From assembly GCA_020633415.1 (NCBI GenBank), contig JACKDQ010000008.1, positions 62,001 through 126,000 of the forward strand: a stretch of 64,000 nt of DNA. The letters run 5' to 3'. A program made the position numbers and the translations under genes. Shown one piece after another: positions 1-8,558 of this stretch. How positions within the stretch are numbered: position 1 is the stretch's first letter; every line of letters begins with the position of its first letter. Under the pieces are notes generated by a model that did not search any database, was not told the origin of the DNA, and saw only the letters and a program-made list of their open reading frames with translations. The DNA is from Deltaproteobacteria bacterium. Lineage in GTDB: Bacteria > Myxococcota_A > Polyangia > GCA-2747355.

Positions 1-232
1 TCGGTGTGTACTGACCACAGGGCACGCGTGTGGCGTTGACCGTTTCGATCTGGCAAAGGCGGCCAATGTTGAGATCCCAGGTGTCCGCATGGGCGGCGCT
101 TCCCGTCACCAGGTTGATCGTCAGCAGGACCATCGCCGCTGCAGCCCAGCGGGCCAGGGGAACGAGGCGAAGAGAACATCGCCAAACCGTTGCTGTTCGA
201 TGACAGCTACCGCGTGAGAAAAGGCGGGGCAT
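1..232 (-). CDS. Exported protein, 5' part only (runs off the window)
   Basis: An open frame on the minus strand starts with ATG at 232-230 and is still open at the window edge after 77 codons. A good ribosome binding site (GAGGAG, about 11 bases upstream) supports this start. The N-terminus is basic, followed by a hydrophobic stretch around residues 28-45 and an AHAD-like signal peptidase site, so the product is probably exported. Two cysteines follow in the mature part. Too little is present to name a family. It diverges from the TPR gene at 378. Confidence 0.6.
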   Translation of the reverse strand, partial: MPRLFSRGSCHRTATVWRCSLRLVPLARWAAAAMVLLTINLVTGSAAHADTWDLNIGRLCQIETVNATRVPCGQYTP

Positions 233-377
233 CGATGTTGGATCTCCTCGAGTCGTTATCCGTCAGGATAACAACCCGCGACCCTTTTAGGCAACAATCG
301 CCGGGAGCTTGACCGCCTGGAGCTTGCTTCGGCGTCGTGGTAATGTACCGCCAACAAGACCGTCGGGAGGCTGGGTA

Positions 378-1280
378 ATGCGTGCATGGGCCGCGGCTCT
401 GCTAGTCATGTTCACCGTTAGCGTGAGTTTCGCTCAAACCAAAGCCGAGCTTGGCGATGCGCGGACCGCGTTCAAACGCGGTCAGAAAATGTACGGCGAA
501 GGCAATTACGCTGAGGCTGTGGTGGCCTTCAAGAAGGCCTACGCGATCACCGGCGATGGCCTGGTGATGGGGCAGGTTGCGCTGGCTTACGAAAAGGGCG
601 GAGACTACCAGGCCGCTTTGCAGGCGCTGCGTATCTATCGCGCTTCGCTGCCCAAGTCCGATCGCGGCCCCGTCGATCAGCTTGCCGTCCGCTATCAGCG
701 AGAGATCGACGCCGGAAACTCCCGGCCGCTGGTCTTGCCGTCGACGGCAGCGGAGACACCAGCTGCGATGACCAAGGCGCCGCCCGCCGCAGGCGCCGCC
801 GCTGCAACGTCAGCGACACAGCAGCCCGAGAAAGCGCCAACGCCGGTTACGCAGCCACGGGCCGATGCAGAGGCCCGCGATAACAGCGACGACGCGGATG
901 AAGGCGCCGATGGCGAGAAAGGCGATCAGTCTTCCGCAGGGCCGGCGAAGAAGGACCGCCTCTGGACCTGGGTTGCTGCCGGGTCGGCGGGAGCACTGGC
1001 GGTGGGTGCGTTGGTCGTCGGGCTCAGCGCACAAAGCAAGTTCGATGAACTCGATCAGACTTGTCGCGGCAGCTGCCCACCGTCGGACATATCTGCGGTG
1101 GAGAATCGCGCACTGGCCGCAGACATCCTCTGGGGTGTGGCCGGAGCGGCAGCGCTCACGGCGGTGATCCTGTATTTTGTCGAAGGCAAGAGTGATCCAG
1201 CCGAGAGCCGTACGGGTTGGATCTTCACGCCAGTCGGGGCGGCGGGCACCGTGGGTTTGGGCGCTCAGCTGCGCTACTAG
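378..1280 (+). CDS. Exported TPR-domain protein with C-terminal membrane segments
   Basis: This encodes 300 aa. The ATG at 378 is chosen over the upstream TTG at 309 because GGGAGG lies just before it and a signal peptide ending in SFAQ follows directly. Residues about 25-100 form one to two TPR-like helical repeats (pattern G..Y.EA...F..AY). A low-complexity Ala/Pro/Thr then acidic linker follows. Two hydrophobic segments near residues 195-215 and 250-270 flank a short loop with two cysteines. Single TPR modules of this kind usually act as protein-interaction scaffolds in the envelope. The specific role is unknown. Confidence 0.7.
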   Translation: MRAWAAALLVMFTVSVSFAQTKAELGDARTAFKRGQKMYGEGNYAEAVVAFKKAYAITGDGLVMGQVALAYEKGGDYQAALQALRIYRASLPKSDRGPVDQLAVRYQREIDAGNSRPLVLPSTAAETPAAMTKAPPAAGAAAATSATQQPEKAPTPVTQPRADAEARDNSDDADEGADGEKGDQSSAGPAKKDRLWTWVAAGSAGALAVGALVVGLSAQSKFDELDQTCRGSCPPSDISAVENRALAADILWGVAGAAALTAVILYFVEGKSDPAESRTGWIFTPVGAAGTVGLGAQLRY

Positions 1281-1283
1281 CGT

Positions 1284-1316
1284 GCACTTCGAAATATTAA
1301 CCGCGTTTTGAAGTGC
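1284..1316. repeat. Inverted repeat in the 1280-1349 gap
   Basis: A 7-bp perfect arm, GCACTTC (1284-1290), pairs with GAAGTGC (1310-1316) and is separated by 19 bases. It lies directly after the TPR gene stop and upstream of the lipoprotein gene. There is no T-run, so it could be a weak terminator, an operator or chance. Confidence 0.3.
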
Positions 1317-1348
1317 GCGTTGTGCGCTATCTGTGAGGAACAAGATCG

Positions 1349-1852
1349 ATGAAGAGCCTAAAGTTTCTAGTTGCCGCTGTATCCGTCGTCGCCTTGGCCG
1401 CCTGCTCGGCCGTGCTCGATACCGAACGTCTGGGCAAGAAGGACACAGGCGCTAGCGATAGTGCAGCGGCTGATCTGAGTGTCAACGCCGACGGTTCGCG
1501 ATCCGATGGTGGGATCGTCGATGGCACCGTCGACCAATCCCGCAGCGATGGGTCGACCGTCGACGGGCCCAAGCTCGATGCCGCGCCCCCTGACAGCATT
1601 GCGCCCGACAGTGCCGTGCCCGATAGTGCGGTACCCGATAGTGCCGTGCCCGATAGTGCGGTACCCGACAGTGCCGTGCCCGATAGTGCGGTACCCGACA
1701 GTGCCGTACCCGACAGTGCCGTGCCCGATAGCGCCGTGCCCGATAGCGCCGTACCCGACAGTGCCGTGCCCGACAGTGCCGTGCCCGACAGCAGCGTCGA
1801 TTTCGCGCTCAGCGACGCCCAATCCGACGGCGACGGCGCGACCTCCGACTGA
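1349..1852 (+). CDS. Lipoprotein with PDSAV tandem repeats
   Basis: This encodes 167 aa. It opens with a lipoprotein signal peptide (MKSLKFLVAAVSVVALAAC), so Cys19 is the predicted lipidated residue; GAGGAAC precedes the start. The mature part has no globular domain. An Asp/Ser/Gly-rich stretch leads into about fourteen 5-residue units, mostly PDSAV, and an acidic tail (FALSDAQSDGDG). This resembles a flexible surface stalk or spacer. The repeat is perfectly in frame, so copy-number change would alter length without breaking the gene. No enzymatic role can be assigned. Similar acidic spacers follow the lipobox in other lipoproteins of this window. Confidence 0.75.
   Translation: MKSLKFLVAAVSVVALAACSAVLDTERLGKKDTGASDSAAADLSVNADGSRSDGGIVDGTVDQSRSDGSTVDGPKLDAAPPDSIAPDSAVPDSAVPDSAVPDSAVPDSAVPDSAVPDSAVPDSAVPDSAVPDSAVPDSAVPDSAVPDSSVDFALSDAQSDGDGATSD
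1604..1783 (+). repeat. 15-bp tandem repeat, 12 units, coding PDSAV
   Basis: Twelve consecutive 15-bp units of the form CCCGAyAGyGCsGTr each encode PDSAV. They are flanked by degenerate units PDSIA (1589-1603) and PDSSV (1784-1798). Units differ only at synonymous third positions. Several two-unit combinations recur, which suggests expansion by duplication of larger blocks. It is not a CRISPR array, because there are no spacers. Confidence 0.9.
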
Positions 1853-1914
1853 GATTCGCCCGCGGTGGCGTTTTGCGCTGCAGCGCGGGGGCGAAATGTG
1901 GTTAGTCTCTCGCC

Positions 1915-3324
1915 GTGTATCAGCTATTCGTCGCATGGCGCGCCTTGAAGCGAATGGGGCCAGGCTCTTGGCTGCCCTGGCTGTTTGCTGGCGTGTTCTT
2001 GCTGATTCTCGCCGCGGGCCTTGCGCTCTTTTTCCTCGCTCAGGCTAAGGCCGTCGGCGCGGTCACCGCGGTGATCGGCAGCCTGGGGATCATCGCTTCG
2101 CTGCTCTCGGCATTTTTCACGACATTTACCGTGATCGCGATGTTGGCCCTCTCGCTCGGCGTTTCGATTCTAGTCTGGGTTTTGTCGGTGACCAGCGGCT
2201 TCGAAGACGCTTTTCAGCGCAAGGTGCTCGGGGTCAACGCCCATGTGTTGGTGCTCAAGTACGGCGTCGACTTTCGCGAGTACCGCGACGTGATGAAGGT
2301 TGCCGAGAAGATGGCCGATGTGAAGGCCGTTTCGCCTTTTTTGTTCAACACGATGATGATCGGCCGTGGCAACCGGCTCTCCTCGGTGTTGGTCAAGGGG
2401 ATCGAGCCCCGGCAGAGCGCGCGCGTGCTGGATCTCCCTCGGCACGTCGTCGCGCCCAAGCGTGGCCGATCGCTACATGTCCTGCTCAAGCGCGACAAGG
2501 GCCGTCTGCCGCCGCTGATCCTTGGCAAGACGCTGGCGAACAAGTTGGAGGTTGGCCTGGGTGACGTGGTGCGCTTGATCTCACCTTTGACCGGTTTGGA
2601 CGTGGCGGGCTGGTCGGTCGATCGCGATGCGCCGCGCTCGATGGACTTTCGGGTCAGCGGCGTGTTCGACTCGGGGTTCGCCGAGTACGACAGTCGCTTG
2701 ATCTACGTCCACATGGCCGACGTCCAGGCATTTTTTGGACAGGGTGATGTGGTCACCGGTGTTGAGCTGAAGATCGCCCAGATCGACGACGCACAGGGCG
2801 TGGCTCGCCGGTTGTATCGCGCACTCGGTGGCGCCCCCTATCGCACGATCGACTGGAGTGAGCTAAATCACAACCTGTTCACCGCGCTGAAGATGCAGAA
2901 AATCTTTTTGCAGTGGGTGGTCGGTTTCTTTCTCAGCGTCGTGGTCTGTTTCAACGTCGTCGCGGCGCTAGCGATGATGGTGATCCGCAAGACGCGTGAG
3001 ATCGCTGCCCTGAAGGCGCTCGGCATGTCTGACCGCGGTGTTTTTGGCGTGTTCGTCGCTTGTGGCACGGTGATTTGGCTGCTGGGCGCGGGGATTGGCC
3101 TATGCGGCGGCTACATGGGCTGTTTGTTGCTGCGCCAATACGGTTTTGCCCTCGAGTCCAAGATCTACTTGATCGGCGAATTGCCGGTTGTGATGAATCC
3201 CACAGAGTTCATGGTTACGGCGCTGATCGCCCTCGGCGTTTGCCTGTTTGGCACGCTGTATCCAGCGCTCAGGGCCGCGCGCTTGCGCCCGGTTGAGGCG
3301 CTCCACACCGTCCGCTTGGGTTAG
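1915..3324 (+). CDS. LolC/LolE-type ABC transporter permease
   Basis: This encodes 469 aa starting at GTG 1915; the N-terminus (YQLFVAWRALK) matches the typical LolC/E opening (YELFVALRYL). The architecture is one or two N-terminal membrane segments, a large periplasmic domain (about residues 100-330), then three C-terminal membrane segments forming the FtsX-like permease domain (AALAMMVIRKTREIAALKALG, about residues 350-460). LolCDE moves mature lipoproteins from the inner membrane to LolA, which suits a window rich in lipoproteins. The N-terminal region looks longer than usual, with an extra hydrophobic stretch. No LolD ATPase lies next to it. It could also be a MacB-like permease. Confidence 0.85.
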   Translation: MYQLFVAWRALKRMGPGSWLPWLFAGVFLLILAAGLALFFLAQAKAVGAVTAVIGSLGIIASLLSAFFTTFTVIAMLALSLGVSILVWVLSVTSGFEDAFQRKVLGVNAHVLVLKYGVDFREYRDVMKVAEKMADVKAVSPFLFNTMMIGRGNRLSSVLVKGIEPRQSARVLDLPRHVVAPKRGRSLHVLLKRDKGRLPPLILGKTLANKLEVGLGDVVRLISPLTGLDVAGWSVDRDAPRSMDFRVSGVFDSGFAEYDSRLIYVHMADVQAFFGQGDVVTGVELKIAQIDDAQGVARRLYRALGGAPYRTIDWSELNHNLFTALKMQKIFLQWVVGFFLSVVVCFNVVAALAMMVIRKTREIAALKALGMSDRGVFGVFVACGTVIWLLGAGIGLCGGYMGCLLLRQYGFALESKIYLIGELPVVMNPTEFMVTALIALGVCLFGTLYPALRAARLRPVEALHTVRLG

Positions 3325-3444
3325 GCCGCGATCCGATGGGTCTGTGCGCCTGGCACACCCCGAAAAATTGTCGCACACTGCTGAAAGATCTGCGCCGCGA
3401 TCCGCGTTGTATTCAGCGGACCATTGAGCAAGGAGCGAGGACCG

Positions 3445-4989
3445 ATGAAGTCGCTACCGCTGTATGCGATGCTGCTGCTGCTCGGCGCCTGTGGACCCCG
3501 CCCCGCGACGTGGGATCGCGCGCGCACGGTGCATGGGCCGTTCCCGCTGGCCGACCAGCTGATTTGGATCGACGACGCCAGCGAGGCCGCCATCGCACTC
3601 GACCTGCATCAGATTAAGCCCAGTTCATACCGCACGCCACTGATCGCTGGCGCGTCCTTTGTAAAGCGCATCGGTGAGCAGCTCGTTGTGCTCGGAGCGA
3701 GCACCCGCGACGGCCAGTCGCAGCGCCTGGCAACGCTGCAACTCTTGGCGCTCGTCGATGGGCGTCTAAGTTTGAAGCGTAGCTTCGAGCTGCCCGCTGC
3801 CTTCGACCGTGTTGCAGCCTCCGACGACGGCCGTTTCATCGTCGCCTATTTTGCCACGGCGACCGACCAAGGAGCGGTCTTTCGCAACCCCAATCAGATC
3901 GCCGTCGTCGATCTGGAGCAGGCGGCGGGCGCGCAACAACCGGTGAGTTTCACTTTGCGTGATCTGCCTGGTCCTCCAAGTGGCGTGTTCTTTTCGCCCG
4001 AGCTGCGCCTGGCAAACGATACGCGGTCGACGCGACGCCTCGCAGTATTTGCCGCCTCCAATGCGATCTCGGTGGTCGATCTCGAGCAGCCTGAGCGGCA
4101 GCCTGCCGGGCTGTCGCTGGTCCCCTTTGACAGCACGACTCGCGTGGAGCCGCAAGTCGTGCTGTTCGATCCACTTACGGGTCGGATCGTCATGCGCGCA
4201 AAGGGCGCCAGCGACCTCTACCTGATCGCCTTGAGCCCCACCGCTGCAAAGTCGCCCCTCGCCGATTTTGCGCTAACCATCGAGCGACCAAGCGCGGCGG
4301 CAGATGTGGTGGATGTCGCCTTGCTCGTTGACCAGGCCATTGGACGCACGTTGATCGCTGCGTTGACTACGGCGCCCGAGTTGGTCGTCTTCGACACCCA
4401 GGGCGCGCTTGCGCAGCGCTTCGCCCTTGACTCGGCGGCACATGCGCTGCGCTATCTGCCTGCTGTTGACCGATTGCTCGCCTACTCCGAGGCTGGCGTC
4501 AGCGACCGGATCTTTGTCTTCGAGGCCAAGGCTGAGGGGAAGGGTATTGCCGGTCGCCCCGTCGGGCGCACGCTGGGTTCTGCGGTCGCGCGCGTTGCCA
4601 TCGCCCCCGACGGAAAGAACGCGCTGATCTTCCACGATGATGGCGGCGTGGCGGTATCCTTGCTCGACCTCGGTCGCGCGCAATGGAGCGAGGAGCCGTT
4701 GGCAGGTCGGGGAGCGTTGACCAGCTACGATTTTTACGATCGCGATTACCTCGTGGCGATCACCCCGCGGGTCAAGCAACTTGGTCTGCTCGACTTGCGT
4801 ACCCGCAGCGTGGGCGACGTGCCACTAGACTTCGAGCCGATTTCGGTTGTTGCGCTAGACCATGACGTGGTGGTCACCCATAGCAGTCCGACCGGGTTGA
4901 TCACGGCGATCAGCGGTCTCGACGCGCAGCCACGCGCGCGGGTGATTTCGGGAGTTCTGATCGAGGGGTTATTCGATGCGCGCTACTAA
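3445..4989 (+). CDS. Lipoprotein, probable beta-propeller
   Basis: This encodes 514 aa. The ATG at 3445 is chosen for the AAGGAGCGAGG upstream and the lipobox MLLLLGAC (Cys at about residue 18). The mature protein has repeating short beta-strand patterns such as ISVVDLEQ, IAVVDLEQ and LVVFDTQG, spaced as in YVTN/WD-type propellers, but no catalytic motif is recognisable. It overlaps the next gene by 14 bp, so the two are probably co-transcribed and perhaps translationally coupled with the outer-membrane protein. Function unknown. Confidence 0.75.
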   Translation: MKSLPLYAMLLLLGACGPRPATWDRARTVHGPFPLADQLIWIDDASEAAIALDLHQIKPSSYRTPLIAGASFVKRIGEQLVVLGASTRDGQSQRLATLQLLALVDGRLSLKRSFELPAAFDRVAASDDGRFIVAYFATATDQGAVFRNPNQIAVVDLEQAAGAQQPVSFTLRDLPGPPSGVFFSPELRLANDTRSTRRLAVFAASNAISVVDLEQPERQPAGLSLVPFDSTTRVEPQVVLFDPLTGRIVMRAKGASDLYLIALSPTAAKSPLADFALTIERPSAAADVVDVALLVDQAIGRTLIAALTTAPELVVFDTQGALAQRFALDSAAHALRYLPAVDRLLAYSEAGVSDRIFVFEAKAEGKGIAGRPVGRTLGSAVARVAIAPDGKNALIFHDDGGVAVSLLDLGRAQWSEEPLAGRGALTSYDFYDRDYLVAITPRVKQLGLLDLRTRSVGDVPLDFEPISVVALDHDVVVTHSSPTGLITAISGLDAQPRARVISGVLIEGLFDARY

Positions 4990-5698
4990 CCGGCTGCAGA
5001 AATACCTGTCGAGGCATGCAGCGAAGAGCGCCTTCGCTAGCGCAGTGATCGGCGCGATTTTGCTACTGTCTGGCGTCGAGGCCTCGGCCAACAACGAGCT
5101 CTCGTTGCGCGCAGGTCCGGCCTTCGCCGGCCGTTCGGTCGATGCCGTCGCGAGGCAGGGGGCGATTATTGTAGCTGAGCTGAGTTATGCCCGAGCGCTG
5201 TTTGACCCGCAGCGCGGCCTATGGTTGGAGGCCTCTTACATTGGCGCGGGCAGCACGGCTCGGCTGTTCGATACGACACCGAGCGCGGAGCTTTCACTTT
5301 TCGGCGCGGCGGTCGGGGCACGCTATCTCTATCGCGTTGCCCCATGGCTGGTCGCGCATCTGCGAGGCAGCCTTGGTTTCACTTACGCGCGGTTTTCGCT
5401 GGGAACGTCGCGCCTCGCTGATCCCGACGACGTTGCCGACGGAGATTTCGCATTCTTGGCGCAAGTTCTCGGCGGCGTGCAGTTGCTGATTCCGCGCCGC
5501 TGGATGTTCGAGGAACGCGATGGCGGATTTACGGTCGGCGTTTCCTTCGAGGCGGGTGCGATGTTCACCTCCCCGTTGCGCTTCTCCGCGCAGCCAGGTG
5601 GCGATCGTGCAGGGGTGTGGCCGGTCTACGGAACCAGCCTCGGGCAGCTCTCGCTCAGCGCGGCGGTACTGCGTTTCGCCTTCGTCTTTCGCTTCTAG
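4976..5698 (+). CDS. Outer-membrane beta-barrel protein
   Basis: This encodes 240 aa. The N-terminus carries a basic region and hydrophobic segment (SAVIGAILLLSG) ending at EASA, a plausible signal peptide. The mature protein alternates hydrophobic and polar residues (amphipathic strands) and ends in RFAFVFRF with a terminal Phe, the usual BAM recognition signature of outer-membrane proteins. It starts inside the lipoprotein gene (14-bp overlap). The length suggests an 8- to 10-stranded barrel. Substrate or partner unknown; the coupled lipoprotein may be a partner (inference). Confidence 0.75.
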   Translation: MRATNRLQKYLSRHAAKSAFASAVIGAILLLSGVEASANNELSLRAGPAFAGRSVDAVARQGAIIVAELSYARALFDPQRGLWLEASYIGAGSTARLFDTTPSAELSLFGAAVGARYLYRVAPWLVAHLRGSLGFTYARFSLGTSRLADPDDVADGDFAFLAQVLGGVQLLIPRRWMFEERDGGFTVGVSFEAGAMFTSPLRFSAQPGGDRAGVWPVYGTSLGQLSLSAAVLRFAFVFRF

Positions 5699-5717
5699 CT
5701 CAGCGGGCGAGGGCGCG

Positions 5718-6572
5718 CTAGCTGGCCGGGGGCACGACAAGATGTTCCCAATAGCCATCGCGCAGCACAACGTAGTCCTCGCCGCGGCGCTCGTCTGCGG
5801 GGTCGAATCGCCGGTCGTTCGGCATTAACAGGGTCAGCTCGCTGGCCTGGCGAAGAGGCTGCGGTTGAATCGGCGGCACGGGATGGTCGGGCGCAGCTGC
5901 CAGCAGCTGATCGACCGTCCGACAGTCGGCGAGCGACTCAAGCACGCAGAGCGTCGGTGGCATTAGTAGCAGTTGACGTTGGCGCGCCTGAGCAAGCGCT
6001 TCGGGAATCGTGATCCACTTGCCGTCTGTCGTTTCGCGCGGATCAAAGCGCGTTTCGGTGTCACGACTCACTTCGGCGACGAAGAAGAATGTGTCGAAGC
6101 GGCGCGGCTCAAAGGCTGGGGTGACCCAGCGGGCGAGGTAGCGCAGGCGATCACAGCGCAGCCGCAAGTCATGCTGTTCGAGGATCGATTCGAAGGTGCG
6201 CTGCTTATCGTTGAGCGCCTCACGTTCTCGGTTGAGCGCTTGCGTCTCGAGCGCCGTTCCGTCGGCGCGCTCGGCGAGCAGTACGCCACTCTCCTCAAAG
6301 CTCTCGCGCAGCGCTGCGACAAATAGACCGCGGTTTCGGTGTTCATCCTGATCGAGGCCGATCACCGCTTTGTAGTCGGTGCGTCCGACGCATCGCTTGG
6401 TCAGCGTTGTTGCGCAATCGACTTGATCGAGACGCCCGCCGACGAAGACATAGGCATTGGCCATGAAGGCATTTTTGTGATGCCGGCGGACCATGAAGAT
6501 CTCGGGCCGGTCTCGAGCTTGGCGGGCGAGAATTACGGTCGAGGCATAGCGGGCAGCAACGGGCGTGTTCAT
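5718..6572 (-). CDS. Nudix hydrolase, NUDT19/RP2-like with interrupted Nudix box
   Basis: This encodes 284 aa. A Nudix signature is present but split: GGRLDQVD starts the box and ALRESFEESGVLL completes it (RE..EE.G). About 45 residues are inserted between them, an arrangement known from NUDT19-type CoA diphosphatases. C-terminal residues include a typical PPT loop (LMPPTLCVLESL). The likely reaction is hydrolysis of a nucleoside-diphosphate-linked substrate such as CoA or acyl-CoA (family inference). It lies 2 bp downstream of the flavin-reductase-like gene on the same strand, so they are probably co-transcribed. Confidence 0.8.
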   Translation of the reverse strand: MNTPVAARYASTVILARQARDRPEIFMVRRHHKNAFMANAYVFVGGRLDQVDCATTLTKRCVGRTDYKAVIGLDQDEHRNRGLFVAALRESFEESGVLLAERADGTALETQALNREREALNDKQRTFESILEQHDLRLRCDRLRYLARWVTPAFEPRRFDTFFFVAEVSRDTETRFDPRETTDGKWITIPEALAQARQRQLLLMPPTLCVLESLADCRTVDQLLAAAPDHPVPPIQPQPLRQASELTLLMPNDRRFDPADERRGEDYVVLRDGYWEHLVVPPAS

Positions 6573-6574
6573 CG

Positions 6575-7141
6575 TTACATTCCTTGAGCCTGGCGCATCA
6601 GCTTTGCGTCGCGCTCGCCGTCATCGAGGGCTTTCTTGGCGAGAGACACCGCCTGATCCGGCGGTAGGCGTGTGAGCGCGTCCTTTTTTCGCAGTGGCTC
6701 GCGATCGAGTACGATGTCTTGCGCGCCGATATCGGCGACGACGATCAGGCGGTCGCCGAGGTCGAGCTCGAACGCGGTCGTGCAATCGGCCCAGCCGCAT
6801 CCTCCGGCGAGTAGGGCGTGCCCTGCGGGCGTGCGCAACGCCCTCAGGTCGCTGCCGTCATCGGCGATCCACTTATTGCGGTCGCGGCCGCTGTACAGCC
6901 CGAAGCGAACCAACAGACCGAGTTGCTCGCTGTCCAGCATCTGCACCGCAAAGCTGCCACGGCGTCGCAGCATCTCGGTGGTTAGGTTGCTCACCGAGGC
7001 TGCTAGCAACAGCCGAGGCTGGCTGGGCGCGAGCGTCGCTGGTAGCAGCCAGCTGGCGATCATCGCGTTATCGTTACCGGCCTCGCAACAGGAGACGAGA
7101 AACAGCTCGTGATTGGTCAACGAAAGCACTGAGTTGCTCAT
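6575..7141 (-). CDS. Flavin reductase-like (FMN-binding split barrel) protein
   Basis: This encodes 188 aa. The opening NAMIASWLLPATLAPSQPRL and the following SVSNLTTEML... pattern fit the flavin reductase-like split-barrel domain, in which FMN binds near the A..W..P and S....T segments. Such proteins act as flavin reductases or short-chain FMN oxidoreductases in the cytoplasm. No partner oxygenase is adjacent. The C-terminal tail is basic and helical. The family call is from motif pattern only. Confidence 0.65.
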   Translation of the reverse strand: MSNSVLSLTNHELFLVSCCEAGNDNAMIASWLLPATLAPSQPRLLLAASVSNLTTEMLRRRGSFAVQMLDSEQLGLLVRFGLYSGRDRNKWIADDGSDLRALRTPAGHALLAGGCGWADCTTAFELDLGDRLIVVADIGAQDIVLDREPLRKKDALTRLPPDQAVSLAKKALDDGERDAKLMRQAQGM

Positions 7142-7224
7142 GCCCTCCTATTGCAGATTTGACGGCCTCAGACAAGCCCGGGCGTCGCGGCCCTGGGTTA
7201 GCGTCCTGGGTTGGCACCGATCGG

Positions 7225-8355
7225 CTACTTTTCGCCGGCCGATCGCGTGGTCGCCAGCTGCTGGTCGAGCGTCCTGAGCAGTGTATCGAAGGCCAGTTGT
7301 CGGCCCTCGGTGGCGGTCATCAGCGGGCCGACCATGCCGAGCTTGTCGGCGATTCGCTTGATCACCTTGTGGTCCCGCTTGGGGCGTGGGGCTTTACTGC
7401 CGTTGTCTGTGATCGAGACATAGGCTTGGCGTAGGTCGCGGCTGATCGATCGCCACAGTTCTTGATCGCTCTTGCGCGCCGCTCGGCGCTTTCGCTTGTT
7501 GCCCGAGTAGCGCCCCGGCCCCTCGCTGCTGCTGCCCATCGGGATGATTTGCCAGGGAAAGACCCCGCTGGTTGCCGCCAGTACTTTGGCGTAGCGTCGG
7601 AACGTCTTGTCGCGCTGTTTGGGCAAGAGTTCCGCGGCATCGCTGGCGTCGATCTGACTCTGCAGCGCGATGCGCTTGCCGTTGCGTTCGATCTGACGCT
7701 GCTTTGAGGGCACCAAGAACAGCTTGATCACCGCGATGCCCCGGGCGGCGAGCTGCTTTTCGAACGCGTCCATCTGCTTGAGCGACGACCGACGCTGCTT
7801 TTTGCCGAGCTGCGGATAGGCGTCGATTTCGAAGATATAGCGGCCGATTTGCGAGCGATCCCAAAGCGCGACCTCACCTGGCTTGCTCGGTAGCTTCTCG
7901 TCGTAGCGGTCGAGCCACTGCTTGTCGGTGAAGACCGGCTGGGGGGCGCCGAAGTGGGCTTGCTTCAAATCGAGGCCGGCGAACGCGCCATAGTCCTCGA
8001 CCAGGCGACGCTGCAACGAAGTCTTGCCCGCTCCATTGAGCCCCTCGACGATGATCAGCACCGGGCGCTCGGCCGCGACCTTGCGCAGCGAGCGGTTGAT
8101 CGCCTCGGCTGTGCGCCGCAGCTGGGTTTCGGCACTACGATGGGCCGACGAGCGCTGCACAAGCGAAACATCGCCCCGACCGGCGTAGTGGTGAACAGCT
8201 TTGAGAATTCGCCGCTGCGTGGCCTTCGGCAATTGGTGCACGAAGGACGGCAACGTCTTTAGCGAAAACTGATGCCCTTTGGCGCGGCCGGCGCTGGGAA
8301 AGGCCAAAAGCACACAGATCCCCAGCAGCCCATGCTTTAGCAACCGATAGCGCAA
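7225..8355 (-). CDS. Exported PPK2-like (polyphosphate kinase 2 family) P-loop protein
   Basis: This encodes 376 aa from the proposed TTG start at 8355, preceded by AGGGGG. An in-frame ATG at 8436 would add 27 residues that weaken the signal peptide. From the TTG, residues 1-25 read as a signal peptide (LLKHGLLGICVLLAFPSAGRA). A PPK2-like core follows: Walker A GLNGAGKTS (about 105-113), a conserved PGEVALWDRSQIGRY (about 158-173) matching the family's PGE...FDRSWYNR, and a later region ending in FPWQIIP. PPK2 enzymes phosphorylate nucleotides with polyphosphate, normally in the cytoplasm, so an apparent export signal is odd. The C-terminal 80 residues are very basic. Confidence 0.65.
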   Translation of the reverse strand: MRYRLLKHGLLGICVLLAFPSAGRAKGHQFSLKTLPSFVHQLPKATQRRILKAVHHYAGRGDVSLVQRSSAHRSAETQLRRTAEAINRSLRKVAAERPVLIIVEGLNGAGKTSLQRRLVEDYGAFAGLDLKQAHFGAPQPVFTDKQWLDRYDEKLPSKPGEVALWDRSQIGRYIFEIDAYPQLGKKQRRSSLKQMDAFEKQLAARGIAVIKLFLVPSKQRQIERNGKRIALQSQIDASDAAELLPKQRDKTFRRYAKVLAATSGVFPWQIIPMGSSSEGPGRYSGNKRKRRAARKSDQELWRSISRDLRQAYVSITDNGSKAPRPKRDHKVIKRIADKLGMVGPLMTATEGRQLAFDTLLRTLDQQLATTRSAGEK

Positions 8356-8558
8356 GACGCCCCCTAGCGACCGCAACGATGTGCAAAGGGCAGGCCTAGG
8401 CAAAATTAAGTATTTACGGGTTGTTGAGGGCGGCAAATGATGGCCAGCGGAGTGGCCCTGGTCGGAGCTGTAGTTGCCGATCGCTGGTGAATCGGCCGCT
8501 CAGATCGATCATCTTCAGTTCGCCTGATCGCAGTCGATCCGCGTTACTCTATCAGTCT

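Noticed and set aside
1604..1783. CRISPR-like periodic repeat
   Set aside because: There are no spacers; the 15-bp unit is continuous and coding.
1367..1936. Minus-strand frame with GHGTVGYGTIGH repeats
   Set aside because: It is the reverse complement of the PDSAV tract in the lipoprotein gene and has no RBS or known domain.
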